DNA of 64,000 bases, taken from positions 204,703,250 to 204,767,249 of the forward strand of contig NC_134570.1 in the NCBI RefSeq assembly GCF_050947875.1, in the 5' to 3' direction. The notes under the pieces are model-generated. The model did no database searches, was not told where the DNA came from, and saw nothing but the letters and a program-made list of their open reading frames with translations. Position numbers and translations under genes: made by a program. Within the stretch, counting starts at the first letter, position 1. Every line of letters starts with the position of its first letter. Of this stretch, positions 11,657 to 20,740 are shown one piece after another. The DNA comes from Dermacentor variabilis. Its lineage: Eukaryota; Arthropoda; Arachnida; Ixodida; Ixodidae.

Positions 11657-12105
11657 GTGGCGTGCCGTGAATGCAAGGTGCGACTAAAGGGAAGTGCTTC
11701 GCGGGCTGGAGCGTATCAATTCACATTCAGTCTTGGCCAAGGTGGACTGAGCTACCCGCGCCCTGAAGTCGTCTGGTTATGCAAGCTGCCGTGTACTTTC
11801 GTCGAATTAGCTCTGCAGTCTGCTGAAGTTTATCGCTGTGGGAAACTGTGCCAGCTCCTCTCATGTGCTGTGCTCCCACACCTCACGGTTTGCCCGCTCA
11901 TGTGGTGTGCAAAGTGCACGGACCATTATCACTGTCGAGAGCTTTGCGAGATATTTCTAAAAAAGTTCCCGAGACTCCTCCTGGCGAACTGGGCTGGTGA
12001 CCTTACCAGCTCTTTGGACAGCGTGCTCAGGCTTTCAAGAAAGCCTCTTTCCCGCAAGGTCCTGCGTTTGTAGAGAAGACTGCAAACCTTGAACAGTAGT
12101 TTTCA

Positions 12106-12111
12106 AATAAA
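12106..12111 (+). terminator. Poly(A) signal AATAAA
   Basis: Canonical AATAAA about 35 bases after the stop of the last P-like transposase exon, followed by a T-rich stretch. Confidence 0.6.
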
Positions 12112-12367
12112 ACAAATTTGCATTCTGTGAGTCATGCGTCATCTTAAACGAAGCCCTCTTTTTTTTAAACCTGTGCTCAGAATCAACAAAAACCGTGTCT
12201 TGCACGTCAACACCACTCTATATCTTTAGTTCCATATCTGAAGCTGCGCTTCCTTCACGACACAGAAAGCAACTGAAGATACTCGTAAATCCACATCACT
12301 GATGAAATCATCGGTGTAAACACACACGAATAGAGCACTTAAGTGACTCTGCGGTACCTGCCTGTCT
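12112..12367. other. Unassigned spacer
   Basis: The sequence between the P-like pseudogene and the LINE-A derivative has no recognised coding or repeat feature. It may contain the end of the P-like element. Confidence 0.35.
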
Positions 12368-12712
12368 TCATTTTTCTCGTACTGTCTTTATTTCTGCTTC
12401 GTTTTCCCTTGCCGAATATCGCGCCTGCCACCCTCTCGCGCGCAATCGACACACAATATCTCGACGCCGTGTCGCATGCCGTCGCGCATTGCCTAACCCC
12501 AAGCAAATAACTGCGTTTTCATATGTAAGCCCTGGAACCACTACACCCTTCCCAAACATAGTTCTCAATCACTGGTGGATCTTCCTGAGTCTCTAAGGTG
12601 CGTTTCTGTAACCGCATGCACACCTCTTAGCTGTCAATTTAACTGTTGCTCCTCAATCTCTAACCACTTTTCGTTTCATCTGCCGCCGTGCATAGTTATG
12701 TAGCCTTTTGCA
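12368..12712 (-). mobile_element. Internally deleted LINE-A derivative
   Basis: Read on the minus strand, 12712 to about 12585 matches the start of the LINE-A endonuclease (compare 5375-5530), including the ggttacagaaacgcacctta motif. Directly after 'tttgggaagggtg' the match jumps to the LINE-A RT C-terminal region (compare 7826-7870, 'tggttccagggcttaca'). About 2.3 kb is missing at the junction. The encoded stretch VVPGLTYENAVICL matches VMVPGLTFGNAVVCY of LINE-A. After about 47 bases of RT the similarity fades. Confidence 0.75.
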
Positions 12713-13014
12713 CGACGATACTTTTTCTATTGTTGACGGTGATGCTAGTCTGAGGTTCCACCTTCTTCATTACTACCTAACCTGGCCTCCTGAGTCCCCG
12801 TGGGCCCCCCTCATTCGCCGATGTGCAGCGCCACTACCGGCGCGGCGGAGAGAACAAGAACTATCGCAATCACCAGCGGAGAGGCGCGTTCGGCAGGCCG
12901 CACCTTGTTTCCATTGGCCGTGGCGTAGGTCCTACATAGTTTCGGAGTTTCGCGCGCTTTCTCAAATCGTTCTTATAGTTGGGCTCGTGGAGCAAGCCTG
13001 CGTTTCAATCGAAG
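12713..13014 (+). promoter_or_regulatory. Putative promoter and 5' UTR exon of DUF4806 gene
   Basis: A GC-richer stretch with an inverted CCAAT box (ccattggccg, 12911-12920) ends in a strong splice donor, GAAG|GTAAGT, at 13014/13015. A good acceptor (ctcctttag) at 13098 precedes an ATG in Kozak context (cgccATGG) at 13125. The first exon appears non-coding. The transcription start is not visible. Confidence 0.45.
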
Positions 13015-13098
13015 GTAAGTGTTGTCATTTGCTAACTGTTTCTGATCAGTCTGGCCTGCGGACATACGTGTGATGGCCTTGTTTTTCACCTCCTTTAG

Positions 13099-13552
13099 AG
13101 CTTACGGTTGGCGGGAAGCGCGCCATGGAAAACGAAGACGAAAGTTATCGTCGCATTTTTTCATTCCTGCATGTTCGTAGCGTTAGTCTGCCGCTTTTAA
13201 AGTGCAGTCCAGTGCTATACTCTCAATGTCACTCGCGTAAACAACACGCACACATCAATTTACTGGCGATTGAGAATCTGAACAACGAGGAATACAAGCG
13301 AGCAGTAATGTCAGCATGGCTTCCATGTCTAGAGCGACTGCCTACCGTCGCGTCAGCCAAGCCGTGCAAGCCGATGTGCGCGCAATACTGCCAGCTGCTG
13401 GCGAACATATTAACGCAAGGAATCTTCCTGGTGTCGCTGCCACCTGCTTTCAGCCAGTGGAAGTTCGCGAATCACATCCGAACCTTTCGCTCGGCCAAGT
13501 TACGAGGGGCAGCATTTGTGGCGGTGCGCAGGAATTTCGCAATGTGGACTAG
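13099..13552 (+). CDS. 5' coding region of DUF4806 gene (exon limits uncertain)
   Basis: The ATG at 13125 opens a frame starting MENEDESYRRIFSFLHVRSV, followed by a GTTAGT donor-like site near 13182. A second frame, 13272-13552, reads SMSRATAYRRVSQAVQADVR and then LPGVAATCFQPVEVRESHPN. It has the amphipathic, Ser/Arg-rich look of real protein and stops at 13550. I do not recognise a domain. The two frames need either an intron or a frameshift between about 13182 and 13272. A possible donor for the next intron, GGCG|GTGCGC near 13524, would leave phase 1, which matches the following micro-exons. The region lies directly upstream of those exons and is probably the N terminus of the same protein. 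Confidence 0.4.
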
Positions 13553-13716
13553 TCTGGTGACAGCATACATAGCAATCACAGCTTTCCCGTGGATTGCATG
13601 CAGTTTATTGGTACATTCAATGTTTTGCTGGCCTCAGCTAGTATATTTAAATTTTTGTCTGCTTGTGCATTCTGCTACCAAACAGAGTGTAAGCCATGGT
13701 GCCTTTGTTGTTTCAG

Positions 13717-13785
13717 TTGCTTTGCACAGGTCTGTAGCTACTCACGCTGAATCTCCAAGGTTATACACAGACTTGCAAACTCAAG
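13717..13785 (+). CDS. Micro-exon B1 (69 nt, phase 1)
   Basis: Acceptor ttgtttcag, donor G|GTTAGT. It reads VALHRSVATHAESPRLYTDL and onward without a stop, and is the first of six related micro-exons. The length is a multiple of three and begins and ends in phase 1. Confidence 0.6.
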
Positions 13786-13908
13786 GTTAGTCACCTATGT
13801 GATATACATCTTTGTGCAGCTGTGATTCACTGTTCCTAGTATTATTGTTTGTACATTTATTACACTATGGTCATGTGGAGCATAACCTATGGTCTGTTCT
13901 ACATTCAG

Positions 13909-13980
13909 GTTCAGCCTTCAGGCCAGTATCCACATCTCTTGCTGAAGCTACAAGGTCACGCACGAATTCACATGTGCTCG
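13909..13980 (+). CDS. Micro-exon A1 (72 nt, phase 1)
   Basis: Acceptor acattcag, donor G|GTGTGT. It reads SAFRPVSTSLAEATRSRTNS and onward without a stop. The length is the same as A2 and A3, and the flanking introns are also similar. Confidence 0.65.
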
Positions 13981-14050
13981 GTGTGTAATTCATGTGCAAT
14001 GTTATGTTCTTTATGCAGGTGGAGTTTAATCCATGGTGGTTTTGTTTTAG

Positions 14051-14104
14051 ATGCTTTGCACAGGTCGGAAGCTGCTGGCTCATTCACGGAATTGCAAACT
14101 CGTG
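14051..14104 (+). CDS. Micro-exon B2 (54 nt, phase 1)
   Basis: Acceptor tttgttttag. The donor is G|GCATGT, a GC donor where B3 has GTATGT. It reads ALHRSEAAGSFTELQTR without a stop. An alternative upstream acceptor (ctttatgcag, 14018) would make the exon longer. Confidence 0.5.
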
Positions 14105-14221
14105 GCATGTCATTTATGGGATATGCATCATTATGTTGATGTCTTTCATTGTTTCCACTTCTTTATTTTTTTGTACATTTATTAGCTATGGTCAAATGCC
14201 TGTGGTCTGTTTTATGTTCAG

Positions 14222-14293
14222 GCTCGTCATACACACCAGTACCCACACCCCTTGCTGGAGCCACAAGGCCACACACGGAACCACATGTGCTTG
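14222..14293 (+). CDS. Micro-exon A2 (72 nt, phase 1)
   Basis: Acceptor ttatgttcag, donor G|GTGTGT. It reads SSYTPVPTPLAGATRPHTEP and onward without a stop. Length and phase match A1 and A3. Confidence 0.65.
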
Positions 14294-14443
14294 GTGTGTC
14301 ATTCTGATGTCACATTGCTATGTTTGTTATGGTGCTGTACTTCTTGATATTTAGTTCTTTTAATGCAATTAGGATTCTTTGCCTACTTCAGGCGTTTTGA
14401 GAATATATCTATCTATAACTATCCTCTTACGTCTTTGTTTCAG

Positions 14444-14509
14444 GTGGTTTATGCAGGCCTGCTTCGACACATGCTGAAGTTGCCAGCTTCACGGAGTTGC
14501 AACCTCTTG
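14444..14509 (+). CDS. Micro-exon B3 (66 nt, phase 1)
   Basis: Acceptor ctttgtttcag, donor G|GTATGT. It reads GLCRPASTHAEVASFTELQP without a stop. It bridges the two types, sharing RP.ST.AE with the A exons and TELQ with B2. Confidence 0.65.
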
Positions 14510-14632
14510 GTATGTCCCACATGCAATATAAATCTTTATGCTGGCTTTGTTCAGTGATTATAATTTTTGTTTTTGGACGTTTAATGCACTGCAGTCATGC
14601 AGAGCATAACCTGTGGTGTCGTTTGTGTTCAG

Positions 14633-14704
14633 GTTCATCGTACAGGCCGGTATCCACATATCCGACTGGAGCTAAAAGGTCGCACACAGATCCACAAGTG
14701 CTTG
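14633..14704 (+). CDS. Micro-exon A3 (72 nt, phase 1)
   Basis: Acceptor tttgtgttcag, donor G|GTATGT. It reads SSYRPVSTYPTGAKRSHTDP and onward without a stop. It is the last unit of the array, and phase 1 carries in frame into the exon at 17447. Confidence 0.65.
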
Positions 14705-15175
14705 GTATGTCGTCTACCTTCTATTAATCATTATAGTTAATAGGGTTCAGTGATGGGTTTTAGTGTTGCTAAGGCAAAATTTTCAGTATTTTATCTGTGA
14801 AGACTGATTTGGTCTTGCTTTCTCAGTTAATATTTACTTGAGACAAGTTACTTTTTATATTCTATATGCACCATTCGCATTCGTGATAGTCCATTAGCAC
14901 TAACTTAGATTTGTTTTCATTGTAACATATTGAAAACAGAAGGTGGTGCCCTTAGCACCATATCAGCTTTGTTCTTTAGTTATCTTGCAGCCTCATGACA
15001 GAAAAAATGGCAGAACCCATCTCATGATGACTGTCGACGTAATGTGATTAGCATTCAAGCAATATAGCAGCACACCACATTGCTGAAGCCACATTCATTT
15101 AAAAAATCTACAGTGGCCATTCTAAGACTATCGTTGCTTTGGCTATAGGCGACATATAGTGTCTCCGGTATCAGC
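14705..15175 (+). other. Intronic sequence, no feature seen
   Basis: A/T-rich sequence after micro-exon A3, with no exon that fits the phase-1 frame and no recognised repeat. Confidence 0.4.
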
Positions 15176-15640
15176 TCACTTTCTTATAGCGCTCGATTGG
15201 CGAGGTTGCCCATGAGCATGACGGCATAACGAAGACTGTGTGACGAAGATGTAATGATAAAGTATGACGTCTATGGAACAACGAAGGTATGACGACAACG
15301 CCATGGCGATAAGGAGATGGTAATTTTGAAACGATGACTATGGTATAATCACGACAATGTGAAGACTACAGCATGAGGACAATGGGATGATGCAAGTGCA
15401 TGGAGACGACTGTGATGAAGGTACGGCAACAACTGCATGACAGCGATGGCGACGGCAATAAGATGACATGTTTGAAGTGATGACAATAGAAAACAGGGCG
15501 ATGACAATGGTGTGCTGATAACCATGGGATTACGATGATGTAGTGATGGCACGGCGAGAGTCGGATGATGTTAGAATGACGAAGGTGGAACGACCATTAC
15601 GGCATCACGACGGCAATATGACAATGAAGTGTCCAATCAT
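15176..15640. repeat. Cryptic GATGACGA-rich simple repeat
   Basis: Dense, irregular repetition of gatgac, acgacaatg, catgac and related words with no fixed period. It looks like a slippage-prone, GA/TG-rich repeat or the body of a repeat-rich MITE. It lies directly beside the inverted-repeat element at 15644. Confidence 0.55.
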
Positions 15641-15643
15641 TCA

Positions 15644-16030
15644 GTCATGGAGATAGCCAACTTTTTTGTCGGTCGAGGCAACTGACCGCGGGCTGACGCT
15701 AAAAATTTTAATTCTAGCTTTTTACATGCCTCCAGCAAGATATGATTATGAGCCAGGCACACCATAATGGGGGGCTCGAGAATAATTTGGGCCACCTAGG
15801 GTTCTTAAGCATGCACCCAGCGCATGGCACATGACCATGTTTGCATTCTACCCCCATCAGAATGTGCATGCGACAGCCAGGAATTGAACCTGCGAGCTCA
15901 AGCTTAGCACCACAACACCATAGCCTCTAAGCCACTGCAGCAAGAAGTGAGCTGACACATGAAAGCCCTTTGCAATGCACAGTGATCCATAGTTTCCTTG
16001 ACCGAAAAAGAAATTGGCTATCTCCGTGAC
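15644..16030. mobile_element. MITE with about 35-bp terminal inverted repeats
   Basis: The left end (gtcatggagatagccaac, T-rich, then tcggtcgagg) and the right end read in reverse (gtcacggagatagccaat, then tcggtcaagg) match as inverted repeats. No transposase is visible. A SINE occupies most of the interior. Confidence 0.6.
15705..15943 (-). mobile_element. tRNA-derived SINE, old copy, inside MITE
   Basis: On the minus strand it starts ctgcagtggcttagaggcta (A-box-like) and has a B-box-like ggttcaattcc. The body motifs 'aagaaccctaggtgg' and 'gtgtgcctggctcataatca' match the SINEs at 49525 and 60439. It is clearly more diverged than those two. An imperfect duplication (gggctgacgc / gagctgacac) flanks it. 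Confidence 0.65.
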
Positions 16031-16989
16031 GAAGAGATTAGATGCTCGTTTCGTTTTCATTAAGGACAAATGTCTGGCTTTTAGGCTCTTTTTTAGTACC
16101 TTTTTTATTTTCTAAAGCTTATACATTGCGGTTGCAGAGTAGCAGCCAGTGCTTAGTCCTGTTCTCTCTTTCTCGTCCCGTTCGTCATTCTGCTTTTCTA
16201 TCATGAAGCCATACTAACAAGCACAGTTTCAGAATTTCTCGCAATATTGCTGGCTGTCCAGTGATTAATGTATCTGCATTTTTATTTTTCGGTTTGCATT
16301 CACATGTTTCCTGTTGAATGCTGTAGTGTAAATGATAAGCAGCAAAATCTTAGAGCTCCATCTCTTAAGCTTGTGTAATTGAACAATATGTTTCTTTCAC
16401 TTGTGCTATGTACCTGTGTAAATTGAAATGCAAACAGCAAAGTGCACACATTTTGCCTCACCTAGCTTTCGCTTCACGATAGTGGTGTGAGCGTGAGTAT
16501 TCATTAGCCAACCCTATGGCGCAGCTATGCAGCATGTAAGAAAAGCTTTTGTATGTCGCCGCTGGCACACTACCTTTTCTCAATGTCGTCGTGATGGAGT
16601 GACACTGCCATAAGTCAGTGGTGCAGTTTATCGCTTCTATCTCCTTTAGGAGCGCGCCCCATCGTTCGAGCTATGACGGTTGCTAGCATGGACGCGGTGA
16701 CTTAGAATAGCACTTGTGGTCCGTGGTGTGGCTGCGGCGTTGCAGAAATCGTGAATCCTAACTCACACTGTTATCACAAGGCCAGTGCTAGGTGACGAAA
16801 ACTATAAAGAAGGCATGTGTTCTGCTATGTGTGTCCCAACTATGGCTGATAGTACGCTTAGTAGTGCTTATCACTGTTTCTTTTTTCCAATTGTTGCCAC
16901 ACCAACTACCATATGTACACGAAAATAGGTTGACTACTGACTTACTTGACCCCTATATAGTAAACTCACAGAAAAAAAATTTAAAATAT
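16031..16989 (+). other. Intronic sequence, no feature seen
   Basis: A/T-rich, with no open frame of note and no repeat that I recognise. It probably belongs to the large intron of the DUF4806 gene. Confidence 0.4.
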
Positions 16990-17368
16990 GATTTGAATAT
17001 AGGTAGACCTATATCTTTCTAGAAAAATGAAACAGTTTGACCATGACACACCCTTATTTACCGCTCGGTTACTAAATCTCGTTAGTTGATGCCACAAGCT
17101 GTAACCTCGTCTGAATGGCAGAGAAGACATCCTCGCTAGATGCTTCGCAGGCATCTTTGGCATCCCAAATGACGTTCGTGCACCGTTGAGCGCATAAAAT
17201 ATGCAGCATTTTTTAAAGCCAGTCTTAATAATCTCCAGACTGGCCTTACGGCAGGCGTAATGGTGGAACTCGGCTTGGTACTCTGGCTAGCTGTGTTCAC
17301 GAATATGGTCGATAGCTAATTTTGGGTAAGAGTTTCGAAAAAAAGGTCTACCTATATTCGAATAAATG
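16990..17368 (-). mobile_element. Short DNA-transposon remnant with inverted ends
   Basis: The left end holds tttgaatataggtagaccta and the right end read in reverse holds ttcgaatataggtagacct, so the termini are inverted repeats about 375 bp apart. Between them a minus-strand frame near 17170 reads NVIWDAKDACEASSEDVFSA. This resembles the C-terminal tail of tick pogo/Tigger-like transposases as I recall them. That assignment is weak. The element lies in the intron just before the DUF4806 exon. Confidence 0.4.
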
Positions 17369-17446
17369 CGGTAATTTTTCATCTTGCAAATAGCGCTGTA
17401 ATGAAAATTTACATAATACTAATCCATTATTTTTTCTTTTTTGTAG

Positions 17447-17486
17447 CCTTCATGGAAAAGGTATCATAGATACTTAATGGTATTAA
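17447..17486 (+). pseudogene. DUF4806 gene exon, 5' part, cut by Kolobok
   Basis: A strong acceptor (tttttcttttttgtag) opens an exon at 17447. Entered in phase 1 from micro-exon A3 it reads AFMEKVS, then a TAG stop, then ILNGI, and is cut at TTAA by the transposon. Across the transposon the same frame resumes as KQTQQAHLQYLNELL at 20575. The frame agreement on both sides argues that this is one exon. The TAG and the insertion together make this allele non-functional, unless the transposon is spliced out and the stop is polymorphic. Confidence 0.6.
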
Positions 17487-17818
17487 AGGGAAGCTGAAAC
17501 ACTTTTCGAAAAAGATGAGTTCTCTGCGGCATTCTACAGTTTTGAGTCCCCTGAACACGAATATCTGGTTCAAAAAAGGGCGGAAACAAACGCGAGCGGC
17601 TGTTTTTTCAAGAAAACGCGCACCAGCACCTCAGGGCATCGCGCGAACGCCCCTGTTGCCCGTGATTGGTCGGGGCCGCTGTGACGTCATTCGCGGCAGT
17701 CGCCGGTCGGCGCCGCCGTTTCAGAGCGTAGCACGCTGTTCTGTTCTGGCTTCATAGCTGAGTTGTAAGCATTACGGAACATTCGCGCTCTCTTGGACAG
17801 CTTGTATTTTCGCCGTAC

Positions 17819-17937
17819 ATGTTCGAACCGACAGCCGATACGGAAAACGATGGCGGCAACGCCGGCAACGACGATGTTGAGTGTGCCAACAGCGAGAGCG
17901 ATGTATGCACCTTCTCGCGCGTTGGAAATCTTAGCTG
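17819..17937 (+). CDS. Inward-facing first-exon-like frame in Kolobok
   Basis: The ATG at 17819 opens a frame reading MFEPTADTENDGGNAGNDD and later FSRVGNLSW, then a GTACGT donor at 17938. It is acidic at first and ends in a GNLSW motif. In my recollection, similar tick proteins continue with a Cys-rich P2X7-C-like module (W-C-x-C-G-x-C), which here would begin in the next exon. That exon is not identified. It may be a second protein of the Kolobok element. Confidence 0.35.
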
Positions 17938-18799
17938 GTACGTATGTTTTTTTTTTCATGTAGCTGCACCTTCCAATGACGGGAGAAAAAATGCGCTAAA
18001 GTGTCACTGCGAATTTGCTGCTGGAAGAATGCCGAAGCACTAACTTCTCATTAGATTGTAAACACGGGTGCAATTCCGCGATGTCAAGCACCTTGCCGCT
18101 ACTTGTCTAAAGTCCCGTGGTTTTTTGAGTGTTGATACACGATCGCGAACATAAGGGCCGCGTTTCAAAGCGTGCACATGCAGTGCTGCGAGGCATGGAA
18201 GTTGCTTATCATACACATCCAGAGATGGCCAGAGGTATTATATGTGCAATATTAATAATATGGTTCGACGACTTTGCGATTTTGGCTCGATCAAGTATCG
18301 GTATGCGTGCTCCATGCTAGTGTTGACATAAAGATAGGCTGTTTTAGCACCGCCGCGTGGTAAACACGATAACTGCCACAGTACGTCGAATGCCACTAGG
18401 CAAGCCTATACTCCATTTCATACCTCAGGTGCAACGCTGTGAAAGCTACGCACGGAGTCCGGTCACCAAAATTTATTACTGCGCGCGTTTCCGTCTATGC
18501 TTCGCAGCGTGCCAGCGGCGTTTGCTCGCGCGAGCATGCACGTGAAGCTGCCGCGACGGGCTGCTTGCTTATGTCTGCTTGTGACGCCGTGCAAGATGTT
18601 ACTGGTTGTATCAGAACTTGAAGCCTCTTGTCTGCAGTTTCGGGGCAACTCTGTTCAACACCAGCTGCCTGTGCCACAATGGCTGCTTCAAACTCTTCGA
18701 TTGATGATGGTAGTGGAACAGGTTCATCAGGGGCTCGGTTCTCAAGGAGCTCTGCTAGTATCTGAAAGAGTGCTGGGCATGGATGTCATGAATTTCAGC

Positions 18800-19245
18800 A
18801 TATCAGCATACATGAAAGCAGTTGGATTACTTACAGTAACTGAAATACTTTTTCAGTAATTTATGCGATGGATTAGTTGTCTAGTGATTTAGTAATGTGA
18901 AATATTTTGTCTGTAATTTCATGGCTAAAGTAATTTAGTAATTGCGTTAAATATGCACCAGTAAGCTGTGTACGGCGTCAGAACGTTGGTAATGTGGTCA
19001 GGTGTCGTGGAGAAACATGGGGGGAGGGCATGAAAGTGTATGTTACCTTGAAGAAAGGTTGGCGTCCCTTTATACTTTGCTTTTTGCTTCTTGTATGCAT
19101 GAGAACTTTTTGGAAGCAATCGTAAAGTAATACCATTAATTTTTAAGGCGGTAATTGGTAATTCAAGTCAATGAGCGTAATAAGACAGTAATGAGTAATG
19201 TTATATAATTACTTTCAAATAATAATTTTGCCATGCGTGATGCAT
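18800..19245. repeat. GTAATT/AGTAAT-rich stretch, possible nested hAT end
   Basis: Many short repeats of agtaatt, ggtaatt and gtaact in both orientations, similar to the GTAAC/GTTAC words at 55520-55640 beside the hAT remnant. I could not find clear termini or a target duplication. Confidence 0.35.
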
Positions 19246-19845
19246 AGCTAGTTCCCTAGGTACAAGGGCAAGAAAAATTTTTTTGCCAAGGAGCGATGCC
19301 TGCATTGGCCTAGACCACGTCGAACGCTGATAACTTCAATACCTCACAACGTTACTTCATTATTTGAGCCCGTTCGCCTTGCCACTGGTGCGGCTGTGCC
19401 GACGCTCGCTTTTGCGGCATTTCGCTGCTGGTAGCAAGCTATGAATGCGAAATCTACGGAACGAAGTTTTTACACGCCGAGTTCAACTACTCTAACGCGA
19501 GCATGAAAACATTACCGTAACGCCTCATGTCGTGCGATTTGAACACGAATGCTGAACAGCTAAATCTGCGGGCACCGCGTGGCAGGACGAATAACAAAAA
19601 TCACTGAGTGCGCAAACGTACCCCGGCTAGTTATTTCACCCTATCAAAACAGCGCCGAACAAACAGCTGTAGTACAGTGTTCCGTGACAAAGCGGAGAGG
19701 CAAAACAGGATGAAAACGGCAAGCACTTTGCACGTACGTGAATATTCCCGGCTGTGCCTCCACCTCGCTTCGTCATAGGCCGTTTGTTCGACACTAAGGT
19801 GATCATCTGTTAAAAAATTGCCCGTGTGCACATTAAAACCCTTAC

Positions 19846-20199
19846 CTCACGCTTTCTCTTGGCGAAGGCCGCTTTTGGAGGTGGCGAGGTGTTTCTCTTG
19901 TGGGAGAATATAGACGGAACAACGCCGGGCTTCAGTCGCGCCGATTTAACTGGAATACCGATTGCCCGCATCGTTGTCAAGCTCCGATGATGGTCACTGT
20001 CACGGAAATGGTCCGAGCACAGCACAGTTGATTTCGTCGGCACGAACTTATCTCTCGTCACCGCACGGACCCACGGCGGTGCAAGCTTCTTGTCCTTCGG
20101 GAACCTGGGAAACACCACATCGTCTCGCCCGCCTGTGTTCGCGCAGCTGAGAATGCTGCACAGAACGAGGGCATGTTGGGCGCCCTTGGCTGTAGGCAC
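19846..20199 (-). CDS. THAP zinc-finger first exon of Kolobok transposase
   Basis: The minus-strand ATG at 20199 opens a frame with Cys-x4-Cys (LVLCSILSCANTGG), VFPRFPKDKKLAPPWVRAV and VLCSDHF. This is the C2CH THAP pattern, with the usual FPxxPxD and WV positions. It ends in a canonical donor, GTGAG|GTAAGG, at 19846/19845. THAP domains bind subterminal transposon DNA. The exon sits about 370 bp inside the right terminus and reads toward the middle. Downstream transposase exons are not apparent, so the catalytic part was probably lost. Confidence 0.7.
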
Positions 20200-20574
20200 T
20201 CACGCAGCACAGAAGAACAGTTTACGAAAATCGCAAAAGAAAACAAACGTGAGCGGTGGCGGCGGCGGCAGATCGTAGCGTCGTTCAGTAAAGCGCAGGA
20301 CGGAAAGAGGCAGGCCAGAACATGCCAGCACGCCGGTCCGGCAGCTCGGTCCCCGCGACTGACGTCACTCTCGCCGGTTCTCTCCTCTGGCAACCACCTC
20401 ACCCGGCGCTCCGGGAAGCGATGGGGGCGTGTCCGCGGAGGTGATTTAGAAAGCGATTTCCGCCCCTTATATTAACAAAACAAAGAAAAATATTCGGAAC
20501 CGTAAATTATTAGGTCTGTTCTTCCCAATCCCAGCAATTCATGGAAATTGAAAACCGTTTCAGCTTCCCTTTAA

Positions 20575-20740
20575 GCAGACCCAGCAGGCCCATTTACAAT
20601 ACCTTAATGAGCTGCTCAGCAATACCAACAGTGCATCTTCACAACCTTGTGACCTCCCTGATTTGCCTTTTTCGGATGTGACAGACGTGCTCGACTTTGA
20701 CAAAGAGCTCGAGACAGACAGACAATCTCTACATCAGATG
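20575..20740 (+). pseudogene. DUF4806 gene exon, 3' part
   Basis: It resumes the exon cut at 17486 and reads KQTQQAHLQYLNELL, then LPDLPFSDVTDVLDFDKELE and LHQM. A coiled-coil-like start, then an LP..PF..V..VL.FD..L stretch, is what precedes the GG motif in DUF4806 proteins. The expected donor at 20741 reads CTAAGT where GTAAGT would be normal, a possible third lesion. DUF4806 proteins have unknown molecular function and are often amplified in arthropods. Confidence 0.6.

Larger units (their letters stand above)
8988..12073 (+). pseudogene. P-element-like THAP transposase, inactivated
   Basis: A THAP-domain transposase of the P-element type, read through several frames. It has an N-terminal THAP zinc finger (8988-9270), a coiled-coil linker (about 9600-9765) and a helix-turn-helix-like stretch (KGYEHVKARKLLRT, near 9850). 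The RNase H-like core follows, with LIVDEMSIQ (first catalytic Asp, near 10020) and IVTDNHQTN (second, near 10290). Next come SFDPSHLIKNLR and the GTP-binding-like insertion (about 10400-10850), then the conserved DPVESVFSCFR segment (about 11120) and a Cys-rich C terminus (11657-12073). Breaks include a TAG at about 10003, frame changes near 9370, 10330 and 10865, and possibly a lost splice site near 11222. Two introns look intact. A poly(A) signal follows at 12106. I saw no clear terminal inverted repeats, so domestication cannot be excluded, but the damage favours a dead transposon. Confidence 0.8.
17487..20570. mobile_element. Kolobok-type DNA transposon (3084 bp)
   Basis: Both ends are AGGGAAGCTGAAAC, two mismatched bases, then TTTTC, in inverted orientation, flanked by TTAA on each side (17483-17486 and 20571-20574). 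A TTAA target, AGGG termini and a THAP-domain first exon inside are the hallmarks of the Kolobok superfamily. The rest of a transposase is not visible, so the copy is non-autonomous or deleted. A second first-exon-like frame faces inward from the left end (17819-17937). An A/T-rich stretch with repeated GTAATT words (about 18800-19245) may be a nested element. The insertion splits an exon of the DUF4806 gene. Confidence 0.8.

Noticed and set aside
17687..17959. Minus-strand 90-codon frame in the left part of Kolobok
   Set aside because: It overlaps the plus-strand exon-like frame that has a real donor. It has no THAP or catalytic motif.
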